A program made the position numbers and the translations under genes. The notes beneath the pieces were generated by a model. It saw only the letters and a program-made list of their open reading frames with translations, did no database searches and was not told where the DNA came from. This document shows, in pieces, positions 24,988-33,099 of a stretch of 64,000 nt of DNA. The stretch spans positions 310,001-374,000 of the forward strand of contig NZ_MSJR01000002.1 in assembly GCF_002078605.1 (NCBI RefSeq), read 5' to 3'. The DNA comes from Salegentibacter sediminis (GTDB lineage: Bacteria; Bacteroidota; Bacteroidia; Flavobacteriales; Flavobacteriaceae). Each line of letters starts with the position of its first letter. The first letter of the stretch is position 1.

Positions 24988-26199
24988 ATGATAGGAGCCT
25001 TAGTCTTAATATTATTTTTATTTCTCATCAATCAGGGCCTATTCAGTTCTTTTTCAAAGAGACATAAATGGTTTTCGAAGAAATTGATGAATTCCTTGTA
25101 TTTTTATCATCTTTTCTTTTTTCTGGTGTATTATACTTATGCTAGCTTCAACCGATCTGATTCTAAATTATATTTTGATCGACCCCAATGGGGGGACTCC
25201 TGGGGAGAATATTTTGGCACGAGCACTACCTTTATCGATTTTTTATCCTGGCCATTTATTAATGTACTGGGTTTCAATTATGAGATGATGATGGTTTTAT
25301 TTTCCTGGTTTGGATATGTAGGTTTTGTATATGCCTATATGTTCTTTAGGGAGAATATACCTATTAAGATCAAGGTTTTTAAAAATTTTGACCTATTAAT
25401 TCTTACACTTTTTCTTCCTAATATGCATTTCTGGACGGCTTCTTTAGGTAAGGGCGCCCCAATTTTTTTGGGTTTGATGATGTTTGCTTATGCTATAAAA
25501 AATCCCAAATCAAAGCTTATAACTTTAATTTTAGGTTCGGCACTAATCTATTTTATTAGACCTCATGTATTTTTATTTGTTGCAGTAGGAACGGTTTTAG
25601 GGTATATGACGGGTAAAGAAAAAATTTCATTTACGAGAAAACTTTTGATTTATATAGGAATGATTGGCGGACTAATAATGGTACAAGATCAAATTTTGGG
25701 TGTAGCTGGTCTTGAAGATTCTGAAAATCTAGTTTCTGATTTTGAAAATTTTTCAGAGGGACGCTCTCAGAAATTAGATAATGCAGGATCCGGAGTTTCC
25801 ATGGATTCTTACCCATTACCATTAAAGTTTTTTACCTTTTGGTATAGACCTTTGTTTTTTGATGCACCAGGGGTTTTAGGTTTGATTGTTTCAGCAGAAA
25901 ATCTAATTTATTTGCTTTTATCGTTAAAAATTTTTAAAAAGGATTTTATTTCTTTTTTAAAAAAATCTCCGATCTCTGTAAAAATGAGTTTAGTAGTTTT
26001 TTTTCTTTCTTCATTTGCTATGACATTTATAATGTCTAATCTGGGGATTATTATGCGGCAAAAATCTATGGTAATGTACTTCCTGTTCTTTGTAATCTAT
26101 TATTATCTGGCGCAGAAGAAATATGATAAGGTTATGAAATTGAAACGTAGAAAGAAAGCTTTAGAAGAAATGAAGTTACGTGAGTCGGTAGTTAGTTAA
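24988..26199 (+). CDS. Polytopic membrane protein, candidate Wzy polymerase
   Basis: A 403-aa protein with about 9-11 hydrophobic helices and a large loop (about 230-280) between them, ending in a basic Lys/Arg-rich tail. No named family is recognisable. Size, topology with a big periplasmic-type loop, and position in a locus that otherwise lacks a polymerase make it the best Wzy candidate. RPH near 190 and several Trp/Asp residues in the N-terminal loops could be functional. Alternatives are an EpsG-like protein or an O-acyl transferase partner for the adjoining GNAT. Assignment is inference. Confidence 0.5.
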   Translation: MIGALVLILFLFLINQGLFSSFSKRHKWFSKKLMNSLYFYHLFFFLVYYTYASFNRSDSKLYFDRPQWGDSWGEYFGTSTTFIDFLSWPFINVLGFNYEMMMVLFSWFGYVGFVYAYMFFRENIPIKIKVFKNFDLLILTLFLPNMHFWTASLGKGAPIFLGLMMFAYAIKNPKSKLITLILGSALIYFIRPHVFLFVAVGTVLGYMTGKEKISFTRKLLIYIGMIGGLIMVQDQILGVAGLEDSENLVSDFENFSEGRSQKLDNAGSGVSMDSYPLPLKFFTFWYRPLFFDAPGVLGLIVSAENLIYLLLSLKIFKKDFISFLKKSPISVKMSLVVFFLSSFAMTFIMSNLGIIMRQKSMVMYFLFFVIYYYLAQKKYDKVMKLKRRKKALEEMKLRESVVS

Positions 26200-26389
26200 T
26201 TTCAGTTGTGAGTTGTGGGTTCTCGGTTTTCGGTTACCCTTCGAGATTTTTGCTTTAGAACATTCATTGTTTAGTGTATAATCTTGTATATCCCTGAAAT
26301 AGGTGGCAGGAGTTTTAATTAATAAGAGTGTTCTCACTTTGTTAGCTCTGAGTTTTGTGCAAATGTTTTTATTAGTAAATTGATTTTTA
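26200..26389. repeat. Second repeat-rich gap, shared with 23708-24063
   Basis: Begins with TTTCAGTTGTGAGTTGT (26200-26216), an exact copy of 23906-23922, continues with degenerate GGTTCTCGGTTTTCGG words, and holds ATTCATTGTTTAG at 26262-26274. No coding sequence is evident. With the first gap it forms direct repeats about 2.3 kb apart around the GNAT and membrane-protein genes. Confidence 0.55.
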
Positions 26390-26454
26390 ATGGAAAATGT
26401 GGCTTTGGTATATCCCTTGATTTCGAACTGCTTTGGGGAGTTTTTGATAAAGTT
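26390..26454 (+). pseudogene. Vestigial, frameshifted 5' end of a deacetylase gene
   Basis: ATGGAAAATGTGGCTTTG opens like the intact gene at 26545 (MENGAL). After a one-base loss it continues in another frame as ISLDFELLWGVFDKV, identical in amino acids to the intact gene. Almost every difference is silent, so this is the relic of a diverged allele, not a recent copy. It breaks off exactly where a palindrome begins. Confidence 0.75.
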
Positions 26455-26478
26455 CCTCCTTCGCTAACGCTTCGGAGG
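26455..26478. repeat. REP-like palindrome
   Basis: Outer arms CCTCC and GGAGG enclose an imperfect inverted repeat around TTCGCTAACGCTTCG. It lies right after the deacetylase relic and 66 bases before the intact deacetylase start. The shape resembles extragenic palindromes of Bacteroidetes. No transposase is nearby. Confidence 0.55.
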
Positions 26479-26544
26479 GCGAATTGGGGAGGTTTAAGTC
26501 TATAAAGGATAAAATTATTGTTAGTTCAATTTTAAATGCAAATA

Positions 26545-27516
26545 ATGGAGAATGGTGCTTTGATAATATCATTAGATTTTGAATTACTGTGGGGAGTGTT
26601 TGATAAGGTGGACTGGAGGGAAAAGAAAGAATATTTTCGGAATACCAGAAAACTTATTCCTGAAATTCTTAATCTTTTTGAAAAGTATGAAATTCAATGC
26701 ACCTGGGCTACGGTGGGTATGTTATTTAATGAGAATTGGGATGAGTGGAACCAAAATATTCCTGATATCCTCCCTAACTATGAGAATAAGAAGCTATCTG
26801 CTTATAGAAACGGAAAGTCTATCCAAAGTAAAGAAACCGAAGAGCTTTGTTTTGCTCCGGATCTGATAAGACGAATTAAAGAAAGTCCGGGACAGGAAAT
26901 AGGAACACATACTTATTCCCATTATTATTGCCTGGAGCCCGGACAAACCCCGGAGAGTTTTAAAGCTGATCTGGAAAAATCCAGGGAGCTGGCTGAGAAA
27001 TTTGGAATCAGGTTAGAATCTCTGGTCTTTCCCAGAAATCAGTATAACTCAAATTATCTGGAAGTATGCAGGGAGACCGGGATAGGCACAGTTAGAACCA
27101 ATCCTGAGGTGTGGTACTGGAAGAACACTCAGCACGACAGTCTTCAGCAGAAGATTTTTCGAACGGGGGATGCCTATATCGGCATGAACAACAAATCTTA
27201 CAGGGATATTCCCGAAATAGCTCCCGGAATTACCGGACAAAAAGCAAGCAGGTTGCTAAGACCAAATAGTGGAAAAGTCTTTCTTGATAAAACCCGTTTG
27301 AAAAGGATAAAATCTGAGATGAGTGCAGCAGGTATGAATAAGGAAATATATCATTTGTGGTGGCATCCCCATAACTTTGGGGGAAAGCCTGAAAAGAGTC
27401 TACAGGAACTGAAACATTTATTAGAGCATTTTCAATCCTGCCGAAATAAATTTGGATTTAAATCATTGAGTATGGCTGGAGTTATTTCATCAAGAGAAAT
27501 GAATTATTATGTATAA
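26545..27516 (+). CDS. Polysaccharide deacetylase-like protein
   Basis: About 323 aa of the polysaccharide deacetylase superfamily, in the branch that begins LIISLDFELLWGVFD. The aspartate in SLDFE takes the place of the TFDDG motif, and HTYSHYYCL (about 129-137) provides the metal histidines. FPRNQYNSNYLEVC and LWWHPHNFGGKPE come later. It is unlike the NodB protein at 15947 and belongs to a separate subgroup. ATG 26545 is chosen by alignment with the relic; ATG 26536 is possible. No signal peptide. Substrate unknown. Confidence 0.82.
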   Translation: MENGALIISLDFELLWGVFDKVDWREKKEYFRNTRKLIPEILNLFEKYEIQCTWATVGMLFNENWDEWNQNIPDILPNYENKKLSAYRNGKSIQSKETEELCFAPDLIRRIKESPGQEIGTHTYSHYYCLEPGQTPESFKADLEKSRELAEKFGIRLESLVFPRNQYNSNYLEVCRETGIGTVRTNPEVWYWKNTQHDSLQQKIFRTGDAYIGMNNKSYRDIPEIAPGITGQKASRLLRPNSGKVFLDKTRLKRIKSEMSAAGMNKEIYHLWWHPHNFGGKPEKSLQELKHLLEHFQSCRNKFGFKSLSMAGVISSREMNYYV

Positions 27517-27600
27517 AATTATTTCCATTATCTTCAAGTTTGAACTGGCATAATCCTTACCACCTTATTCTAAAAGCAGAGACTAACTTATTTTATCATC

Positions 27601-28476
27601 ATGCTTCCAGCAATAACAATCATTACTCCCACCTTTAACCGAGGAAAATTTCTGAAAAGAATGTTAAAAAGTGTGTTAGAGCAAAGCTTTCAAAACTGGG
27701 AACTAATTATTCTTGATGATGGTTCAAATGATAATACCCAGGAAGTTGTTAAAAGCTTTGATGATCCCCGGATCACCTATTTCTATTTTATTAAGCATTC
27801 TGGGGCAGGTGATAAAAGAAATGAGGGCATTCGAAGAGCAAAATCAAAATATATTACTTTTTTAGATAGTGATGATGAAGCATTACCGGATTGGCTAGAG
27901 AAAATTAATAAAAAGATACTAGAGAAATATAGTTTAATCTCCTGTGGATATGAGCGTATACAGGTTAATAAGACTAAAAATATTGTATTACCTCAATATA
28001 TGGGTGATTTTGATATCAGGATAAATTTTAAATCAGGAACACTTTGCATCGATAAGAAAGTTCTGCAAGGAATTGGTGGCTTTGATCCTTCTTTGGCGTC
28101 AGGTTTAAATACAGATCTTATTTTGAGAGTATTGCCCTATATTTTAACTAATAAACTCTCATATATATATATTAATGAAGCTTTAGTTAGGGTTCATGAG
28201 CACTCAAAAAACCGAATAAGAAATAATAACCAGGCCGTTCTTTTTGGAACCTTAGTTTTATTGGATAAACACAACCTCTGGTTTAAAAGAAATCCCCAGG
28301 AATATAAGGATTATTTAGGAGTAGCGGGGGCAGGTCTTGCCAAAGAAGGAAACTTTAAAAAAAGCAGGAATTTTTTCATTAAAGCATTTAAGATAAAACC
28401 TGGTTTTAAACCCGGATTAAAAATCATTTTGACTTCAATTCCTTTTTTAGGTAAAAAAATATGGAAAAATGAATAA
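27601..28476 (+). CDS. GT2 glycosyltransferase
   Basis: Family 2 transferase of 291 aa and a full-length paralogue of 13238: ITIITPTFNRGKFLKRML, WELIILDDGSNDNT, ITFLDSDDEALPDWLEK, GGFDPSLASGLNTDLILRVLP and a basic C-terminus. It ends 61 bases from the convergent minus-strand GT2 gene, with no clear terminator between them. Confidence 0.87.
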   Translation: MLPAITIITPTFNRGKFLKRMLKSVLEQSFQNWELIILDDGSNDNTQEVVKSFDDPRITYFYFIKHSGAGDKRNEGIRRAKSKYITFLDSDDEALPDWLEKINKKILEKYSLISCGYERIQVNKTKNIVLPQYMGDFDIRINFKSGTLCIDKKVLQGIGGFDPSLASGLNTDLILRVLPYILTNKLSYIYINEALVRVHEHSKNRIRNNNQAVLFGTLVLLDKHNLWFKRNPQEYKDYLGVAGAGLAKEGNFKKSRNFFIKAFKIKPGFKPGLKIILTSIPFLGKKIWKNE

Positions 28477-28537
28477 AAACCAGGGTTTCTCATTTATACC
28501 TCTTATTTAAGTTGAATGTTGGTCCCCAAGATGATTT

Positions 28538-29476
28538 TTAACCAAGGTAATTTTTTATTCCAAAAATTAAAGCTTTCCGGTTTGCTTGTTTTATAGCTTT
28601 GCGAATTAACATTTTTGCCTGAAATCTTCTTTTTTCTTTAAAATGTATATAGGCCTTCTTGTTTCGATTTTTATAATAGCTTTCCAGTTTTTTAAGTGTA
28701 TGGAGTTTTAATGCCAGTTGTTTAATTCTCAATTTAGAACTCCAAATTCCGCCAGTATGTTTTCTGCTTATAGCAGGTCTTAATTCTTTCTGATAATGGG
28801 CTTTTCCAAACTCCCCCAGGATACTAAATAGAAATGTATCCAGGTTAAGAACTTCCAATAATTCCCTTGGAATTTGTTTCATTTCATTTCTAAAACATGT
28901 AGTTAGTAATAAAGGATGTTCTTTTAACAAGATGAGATCCTTCCTGTCAATATCATTATCTGGTTGCAAATACTTAATGTCCTGTGGTAAAGGTTTGTAA
29001 TATTTGTTTTGGTAACTATGAAAACTAAGGATGAAGCCAGGATTGGTCTCAAGAAAATCAACCTGTTTTTGAAGTTTATAGTCATCGTTCCAATAGTCAT
29101 CACCCTCACAAATTGCTATATATCTACCCCTTGATTGAAAATAGCAATAGGCTGCATTAAAATTTCCCGTTGTTTCTTTTAAAACCTTGATTTTATTAAG
29201 TGGATTATGTAAAAAGAGCCGAATTTTATCAGGGTTGTTTCTAGCATACCGCTTTACAATTTCTAAAGTGCCGTCAGTAGAAGCATCTTCTCCTATAATT
29301 ATTTCAAGAGGAAAGTTTGTTTTCTGATTAAGTATTCCATCCAAACATTTAGAAATGAATTCGGCGTGTTGGTAGGCCAGTACAATGATGCTAACCAGGG
29401 GGGTCTCATTAACCTGATTAGGAAATTCTTTAACCTGAGCTTTTTGAAATTTCGCTTTAAATTTTTTATAGTCCAT
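28538..29476 (-). CDS. GT2 glycosyltransferase (minus strand)
   Basis: Family 2 transferase of 312 aa and paralogue of 12261. It has PLVSIIVLAYQHAEFISKCL, GEDASTDGT, AICEGDDYWNDDYKLQKQVDFLE, and a highly basic C-terminus. It lies 13 bases after the acetyltransferase at 29490 on the same strand, so the two form a small operon reading against the surrounding cluster. Specificity unknown. Confidence 0.86.
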   Translation of the reverse strand: MDYKKFKAKFQKAQVKEFPNQVNETPLVSIIVLAYQHAEFISKCLDGILNQKTNFPLEIIIGEDASTDGTLEIVKRYARNNPDKIRLFLHNPLNKIKVLKETTGNFNAAYCYFQSRGRYIAICEGDDYWNDDYKLQKQVDFLETNPGFILSFHSYQNKYYKPLPQDIKYLQPDNDIDRKDLILLKEHPLLLTTCFRNEMKQIPRELLEVLNLDTFLFSILGEFGKAHYQKELRPAISRKHTGGIWSSKLRIKQLALKLHTLKKLESYYKNRNKKAYIHFKEKRRFQAKMLIRKAIKQANRKALIFGIKNYLG

Positions 29477-29489
29477 AATTCCAAGTGGG

Positions 29490-30155
29490 CTACAAGTATT
29501 TATCTTTCAAATCGCCATAACTTATATTTCTTCTTTTCGCAGGGGTTGAGGAGTACACTTCATTTTCCTTGGTGTTTTTCGTTATATTACACCCCATACC
29601 TATAATATTTCTTTTTTCTATTCTAGTATTTGGTTTTATTGTAGAATTAAGGCCCAAAAATGAATTATCACCAATATATGAGTTAGCGCCAATAGTTGAA
29701 ATACTTAGAAGTACATGATTTCCAATATGGGTATGATGACCTATTTTAGAACCAATTATTATAGTGTTATCACCAATTTCAACAAATGGTTGTATTCCGG
29801 TGTCTTCAGAAATAAAAACATTTTTTCCTATTTTTATCTCCTCAAATACCGTTGCTTTGGAAGAAACATAACTAGCAAGTTTATACCCCATCGATTTAGC
29901 TTCATTGAAAATACGTTCTCTTAGCGCGTCATTCCCAATTGCAATAAATAACTCAAAATTGGAAGGATCATAGGTATTTTTTAAAGAATTAAAATTTAAA
30001 ATTTCCAATCCGTTTTGAGTTTGGTCTGCTAAATTTGATAAATACGAAGCTTCTAAGCAAAAAGCTTTTACTCTGTAATCACTATCATATTCGAAAGCAT
30101 ACCTAATGTACTCCGCAAATTTTCCACTTCCATAAATGATAAGGTTATTTTGCAT
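29490..30155 (-). CDS. NeuD/PglD-like sugar O- or N-acyltransferase
   Basis: A 221-aa protein with a Rossmann-like N-terminus (NLIIYGSGKFAEYIRYAFE) followed by a left-handed parallel beta-helix of hexapeptides (IGKNVFISEDTGIQPFVEIG and onward). It ends in a tail YSSTPAKRRN. This architecture is typical of sialic-acid O-acetyltransferase NeuD and sugar N-acetyltransferases. The GYGASGHGK-type motif is replaced by YGSGKFAEY, so the substrate may differ from the PglD-like enzyme at 33706. First gene of the minus-strand pair. Confidence 0.8.
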   Translation of the reverse strand: MQNNLIIYGSGKFAEYIRYAFEYDSDYRVKAFCLEASYLSNLADQTQNGLEILNFNSLKNTYDPSNFELFIAIGNDALRERIFNEAKSMGYKLASYVSSKATVFEEIKIGKNVFISEDTGIQPFVEIGDNTIIIGSKIGHHTHIGNHVLLSISTIGANSYIGDNSFLGLNSTIKPNTRIEKRNIIGMGCNITKNTKENEVYSSTPAKRRNISYGDLKDKYL

Positions 30156-30173
30156 TTAATTCTGTTTATGATT

Positions 30174-30181
30174 CAAATATA
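30174..30181 (-). promoter_or_regulatory. Candidate -7 box for the minus-strand pair
   Basis: Reading on the minus strand, TATATTTG matches TAnnTTTG exactly and lies about 19 bases before the ATG at 30155. A TTG about 24 bases further upstream is a poor, over-spaced -33. The -7 box alone is suggestive. Confidence 0.35.
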
Positions 30182-30402
30182 GTTAAAACTGAGGATTCGA
30201 GTCTACAAGAAAATCAGTTGAAATACTTTTTTAACAAATGTTTTAGAGGAAAATTCTTCGAGAAATGTGTGGTTTCACATATTTACTTCTATTTATAGCT
30301 TTTTGTCTGAAAATCAATACTTGACATCGAAAAGCCATTAATTGTATAGTGGCTTATGGCCCTTATTTGGTAAATTAGATAAGTATTTTTAATCAAGATA
30401 TC

Positions 30403-31773
30403 ATGAAAAAATTTGGGGCAATTTTGGTATCAGCAATTATCCTTTCCTGTTCAGTAGAGGATGATTTTCTTCCTGTTGGGGATGCACTACAGGATATTTC
30501 AGCTGTTGTAGAAATAGAGGGGGGTGAAACAATTTCATATCCTTTTGAAGAGGCCGGGGTTATCGAGGTCATCAACGATAATGAGTTTATCTATATTAGT
30601 GTTTCGGCAAAAAACGGGTATGAACTTAACAGGGTCCGGTTTCATCTAGCCGGAGAATTAAGTGATTTCCCGGTTAGAGGGAATGGTGCTTTGCCTCAAG
30701 GGCAAATGGAATATGACATGAAATTTTCCCCGGCAGTCAATAATTATACTTTTAAATTTCCGGTTTCTGATTATTCTGAAAATATAACTATTGCTTCATT
30801 TTCAGAATTTTTGATGGGATCGGAAAAAGTTCATACATGGGCGGGTGATCAATATGAGAAAAATGGTAATTGGTATTATTTTAATTATACTATTCAGGAA
30901 TATGTTGATCCCTGTGAAAATTTTGATGCCGGACCTGATAACTCCAGGGAAATTTCACAATCTGTAATACCTGATTTGGAAACTTACCAAGTTTTAAATT
31001 TATATAAAAGTTTATTAGATGACTCTGTCCCTGAAGATGGCACTTTTGACCCAAGCATACGATCTCTAATTGATTTATATAAATCGAGAGACGATGATGA
31101 AAAATTAGGGGATTATACCACTACTTATACAATTACTGAAGGAGAATGTACAGATTCTGTTGAATTAACACTTACTGTGGTATCAGCTGTGGTTTTCGAT
31201 CCTTGTGAAAATTTTGATGCTGGACCTGATAACTCCAGGGAAATTTCACAATCTGTTATACCTAATTTGGAAACTTACCAAGTTATAAATTTATATAAAA
31301 GTTTATTAGATGCCTCTGTACCTGAAGATGGCACTTTTAACCCAAGCATACGATCTCTGATTGATTTATATAAATCGAGAGACGATGATGAAAAATTAGG
31401 GGATTATACCACTACATATACAATTACTGAAGGAGAATGTACAGATTCCGTTGAATTAACGCTTACTGTAGTATCAGCTGTGGTTTTCGATCCTTGTGAA
31501 AATTTTGATGCCGGACCTGATAACTCCAGGGAAATTTCACAATCTGTTATACCTACTTTGGAAACTTACCAAGTTATAAATTTATATAAAAGTTTATTAG
31601 ATGCCTCTGTACCTGAAGATGGCACTTTTAACCCAAGCATACGATCTCTGATTGATTTATATAAATCCAGACAAGGAGATGAGAAGTTGGGAGACTATAC
31701 CACCACTTACACTATTACAGAAGGTGAGTGCACAGATTCCGTAGAATTAACCATAAGGGTAGTTCCCGATTAA
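30403..31773 (+). CDS. Lipoprotein with three 97-residue repeats
   Basis: A 456-aa predicted lipoprotein; the signal peptide ends ILSC with Cys16 as lipid site. Residues 17-168 form a unique domain. Three units follow (about 169-265, 266-362, 363-456), each starting DPCENFDAGPDNSREIS and ending SVELTLTVV. Unit length is 97 codons. The pattern (two Cys, DAGxDN start, TYTxxxxxC..S.ELTVTV end) resembles Ig-like repeats in Flavobacteriia adhesins. Repeats are nearly identical at DNA level, except that the last third of unit 3 differs mostly at silent sites. A surface attachment or polymer-binding role is inference; no family is named with confidence. Confidence 0.8.
   Translation: MKKFGAILVSAIILSCSVEDDFLPVGDALQDISAVVEIEGGETISYPFEEAGVIEVINDNEFIYISVSAKNGYELNRVRFHLAGELSDFPVRGNGALPQGQMEYDMKFSPAVNNYTFKFPVSDYSENITIASFSEFLMGSEKVHTWAGDQYEKNGNWYYFNYTIQEYVDPCENFDAGPDNSREISQSVIPDLETYQVLNLYKSLLDDSVPEDGTFDPSIRSLIDLYKSRDDDEKLGDYTTTYTITEGECTDSVELTLTVVSAVVFDPCENFDAGPDNSREISQSVIPNLETYQVINLYKSLLDASVPEDGTFNPSIRSLIDLYKSRDDDEKLGDYTTTYTITEGECTDSVELTLTVVSAVVFDPCENFDAGPDNSREISQSVIPTLETYQVINLYKSLLDASVPEDGTFNPSIRSLIDLYKSRQGDEKLGDYTTTYTITEGECTDSVELTIRVVPD
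30907..31770 (+). repeat. Three in-frame 291-bp coding repeats
   Basis: Unit starts are 30907, 31198 and 31489, exactly 291 bases apart. The first two and the first two-thirds of the third differ by only a few bases. The end of unit 3 (from about 31670) is silently diverged, as expected when a tandem duplication copies an internal segment next to an older terminal part. Confidence 0.9.
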
Positions 31774-31790
31774 TTAGCAATAATAAAACG

Positions 31791-31821
31791 AAAAAGGTCA
31801 TACGTAAGCATGACCTTTTTT
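31791..31821 (+). terminator. Intrinsic terminator
   Basis: AAAAAGGTCAT pairs with ATGACCTTTTT (11 bp) around an 8-base loop and is followed by T. It lies 18 bases after the lipoprotein stop and separates that gene from the next transcription unit; A-rich on the left arm, so it may also work in reverse. Confidence 0.8.
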
Positions 31822-31833
31822 CATTAACACTAC

Positions 31834-31868
31834 TTTCAGATAAATATTTTTAAAAAGGTTTAGTTTTG
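31834..31868 (+). promoter_or_regulatory. Candidate promoter of the Pgl/Wza/Wzc unit
   Basis: A perfect -7 TAGTTTTG is at 31861-31868, with TTTC at 31834-31837 (3 of 4 to TTTG), spacer 23. It lies directly after a terminator and 17 bases before the ATG at 31886, a sensible position for a new operon start. Confidence 0.45.
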
Positions 31869-31885
31869 CGGTGTAACTTTAGCCT

Positions 31886-33052
31886 ATGCCCAAAAAACTC
31901 ATCCGCATTACCACGATCCCTCTTTCGCTGGAAAAACTACTGGAGGGTCAGCTTAGCTATATGAATCAGCATTACCAGGTAACGGCTGTTTCAGCCGAAA
32001 AAGATAGGTTGGAAAAATATGGCAGGGAGAATGGGGTGAAGACTTTTTGGGTGGAAATGACCAGGGCAATTACACCCCTTATGGATATTAAGGCCGTGTG
32101 GAAATTATATAATTATTTTAAAAAGGAAACCCCTTTAATAGTCCACACTCATACCCCAAAAGCGGGTATTGTTGGGATGCTGGCGGCTAAACTGGCCGGA
32201 GTACCTCTAAGACTACATACCGTGGCTGGGTTGCCCTTAATGGAAACCACCGGAAAAAAAAGAAAACTTCTGGATTTTGTCGAGAAACTTACCTATAGGC
32301 TTGCCACTAAGGTTTACCCGAACTCCAGAGGACTAAAAGAAATAATTTTGAAGGAAGGTTTTGCAGATGATAAAAAACTGAAGGTCCTGGGAAAAGGAAG
32401 TTCTAACGGAATCGATACTGCTTATTTTGATCCTTCGGCTTTTTCTAAAAAAGATAAGATGAAAATCCGGCGGGACTTAAATATACCTGACGAAGATTTG
32501 GTTTTTATCTATATTGGCCGCTTGGTTTCAGAGAAAGGGATTAATGAACTCGTAGCGGCTTTCAAGCGTTTGCAGCAAAATATTCCTGATATATCTCTAT
32601 TACTGGTCGGTCCTTTCGAAGAAGAGCTGGACCCGCTTTCCGAAGAAAGTATGCAAAGCATTGAGGATCACCCTAAGATTTATACCACCGGTTACCAGGC
32701 AGATGTCAGGCCGTATTTTGCAGTGTCAAATGTGTTGGCTTTTCCGAGCTATAGGGAAGGTTTCCCAAATGTTGTCATGCAGGCTGGGGCGATGGGTTTA
32801 GCTTCTATCGTTAGCAATATCAATGGCTGCAATGAAATTATAGTGGAAGGTAAAAACGGAATGATTATCCCCGTAAAAGATGAAGGGGCTCTTTTTAATG
32901 TCATGGAACTCATTGCACAAAACGAAGATTACCGTCTAAGGCTGGCTTCCAACAGCCGCGAGGAGATTTGTAAATACTATGAACGCGAGGAATTCTGGCA
33001 AATTTTGTTAAAGGAATATAAAAGCTTAGAGCAGGAATATATAAAGTTATAA
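31886..33052 (+). CDS. GT4 glycosyltransferase (PglA-like)
   Basis: GT-B transferase of 388 aa. The N-domain has IVHTHTPKAGIVGMLAAKLAGVP and LHTVAGLPLMETTGKKR. The C-domain has YIGRLVSEKGINELV, LVGPFEEELDPL and PSYREGFPNVVMQAGAMG, i.e. EGFPNVxMQA in place of EGLP..xEAM. This pattern fits the PglA/CapM-like branch that adds a second sugar to a bacillosamine-type lipid. It is followed by PglC-, PglD-, PglE- and PglF-like genes in a tight row, which supports that role. The acceptor sugar is inferred. Confidence 0.85.
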   Translation: MPKKLIRITTIPLSLEKLLEGQLSYMNQHYQVTAVSAEKDRLEKYGRENGVKTFWVEMTRAITPLMDIKAVWKLYNYFKKETPLIVHTHTPKAGIVGMLAAKLAGVPLRLHTVAGLPLMETTGKKRKLLDFVEKLTYRLATKVYPNSRGLKEIILKEGFADDKKLKVLGKGSSNGIDTAYFDPSAFSKKDKMKIRRDLNIPDEDLVFIYIGRLVSEKGINELVAAFKRLQQNIPDISLLLVGPFEEELDPLSEESMQSIEDHPKIYTTGYQADVRPYFAVSNVLAFPSYREGFPNVVMQAGAMGLASIVSNINGCNEIIVEGKNGMIIPVKDEGALFNVMELIAQNEDYRLRLASNSREEICKYYEREEFWQILLKEYKSLEQEYIKL

Positions 33053-33099
33053 TTTTGCGCGGTAATTAACCCCAGAGAAAACAGACCTCAAGCCAAAGC

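Noticed and set aside
28477-28537. Terminator between the convergent GT2 genes
   Set aside because: No convincing inverted repeat with a T run could be found in these 61 bases.
30907-31770. Possible CRISPR-like array because of regular repeats
   Set aside because: Units are 291 bp, contiguous and coding in frame with no spacers; they are protein repeats.
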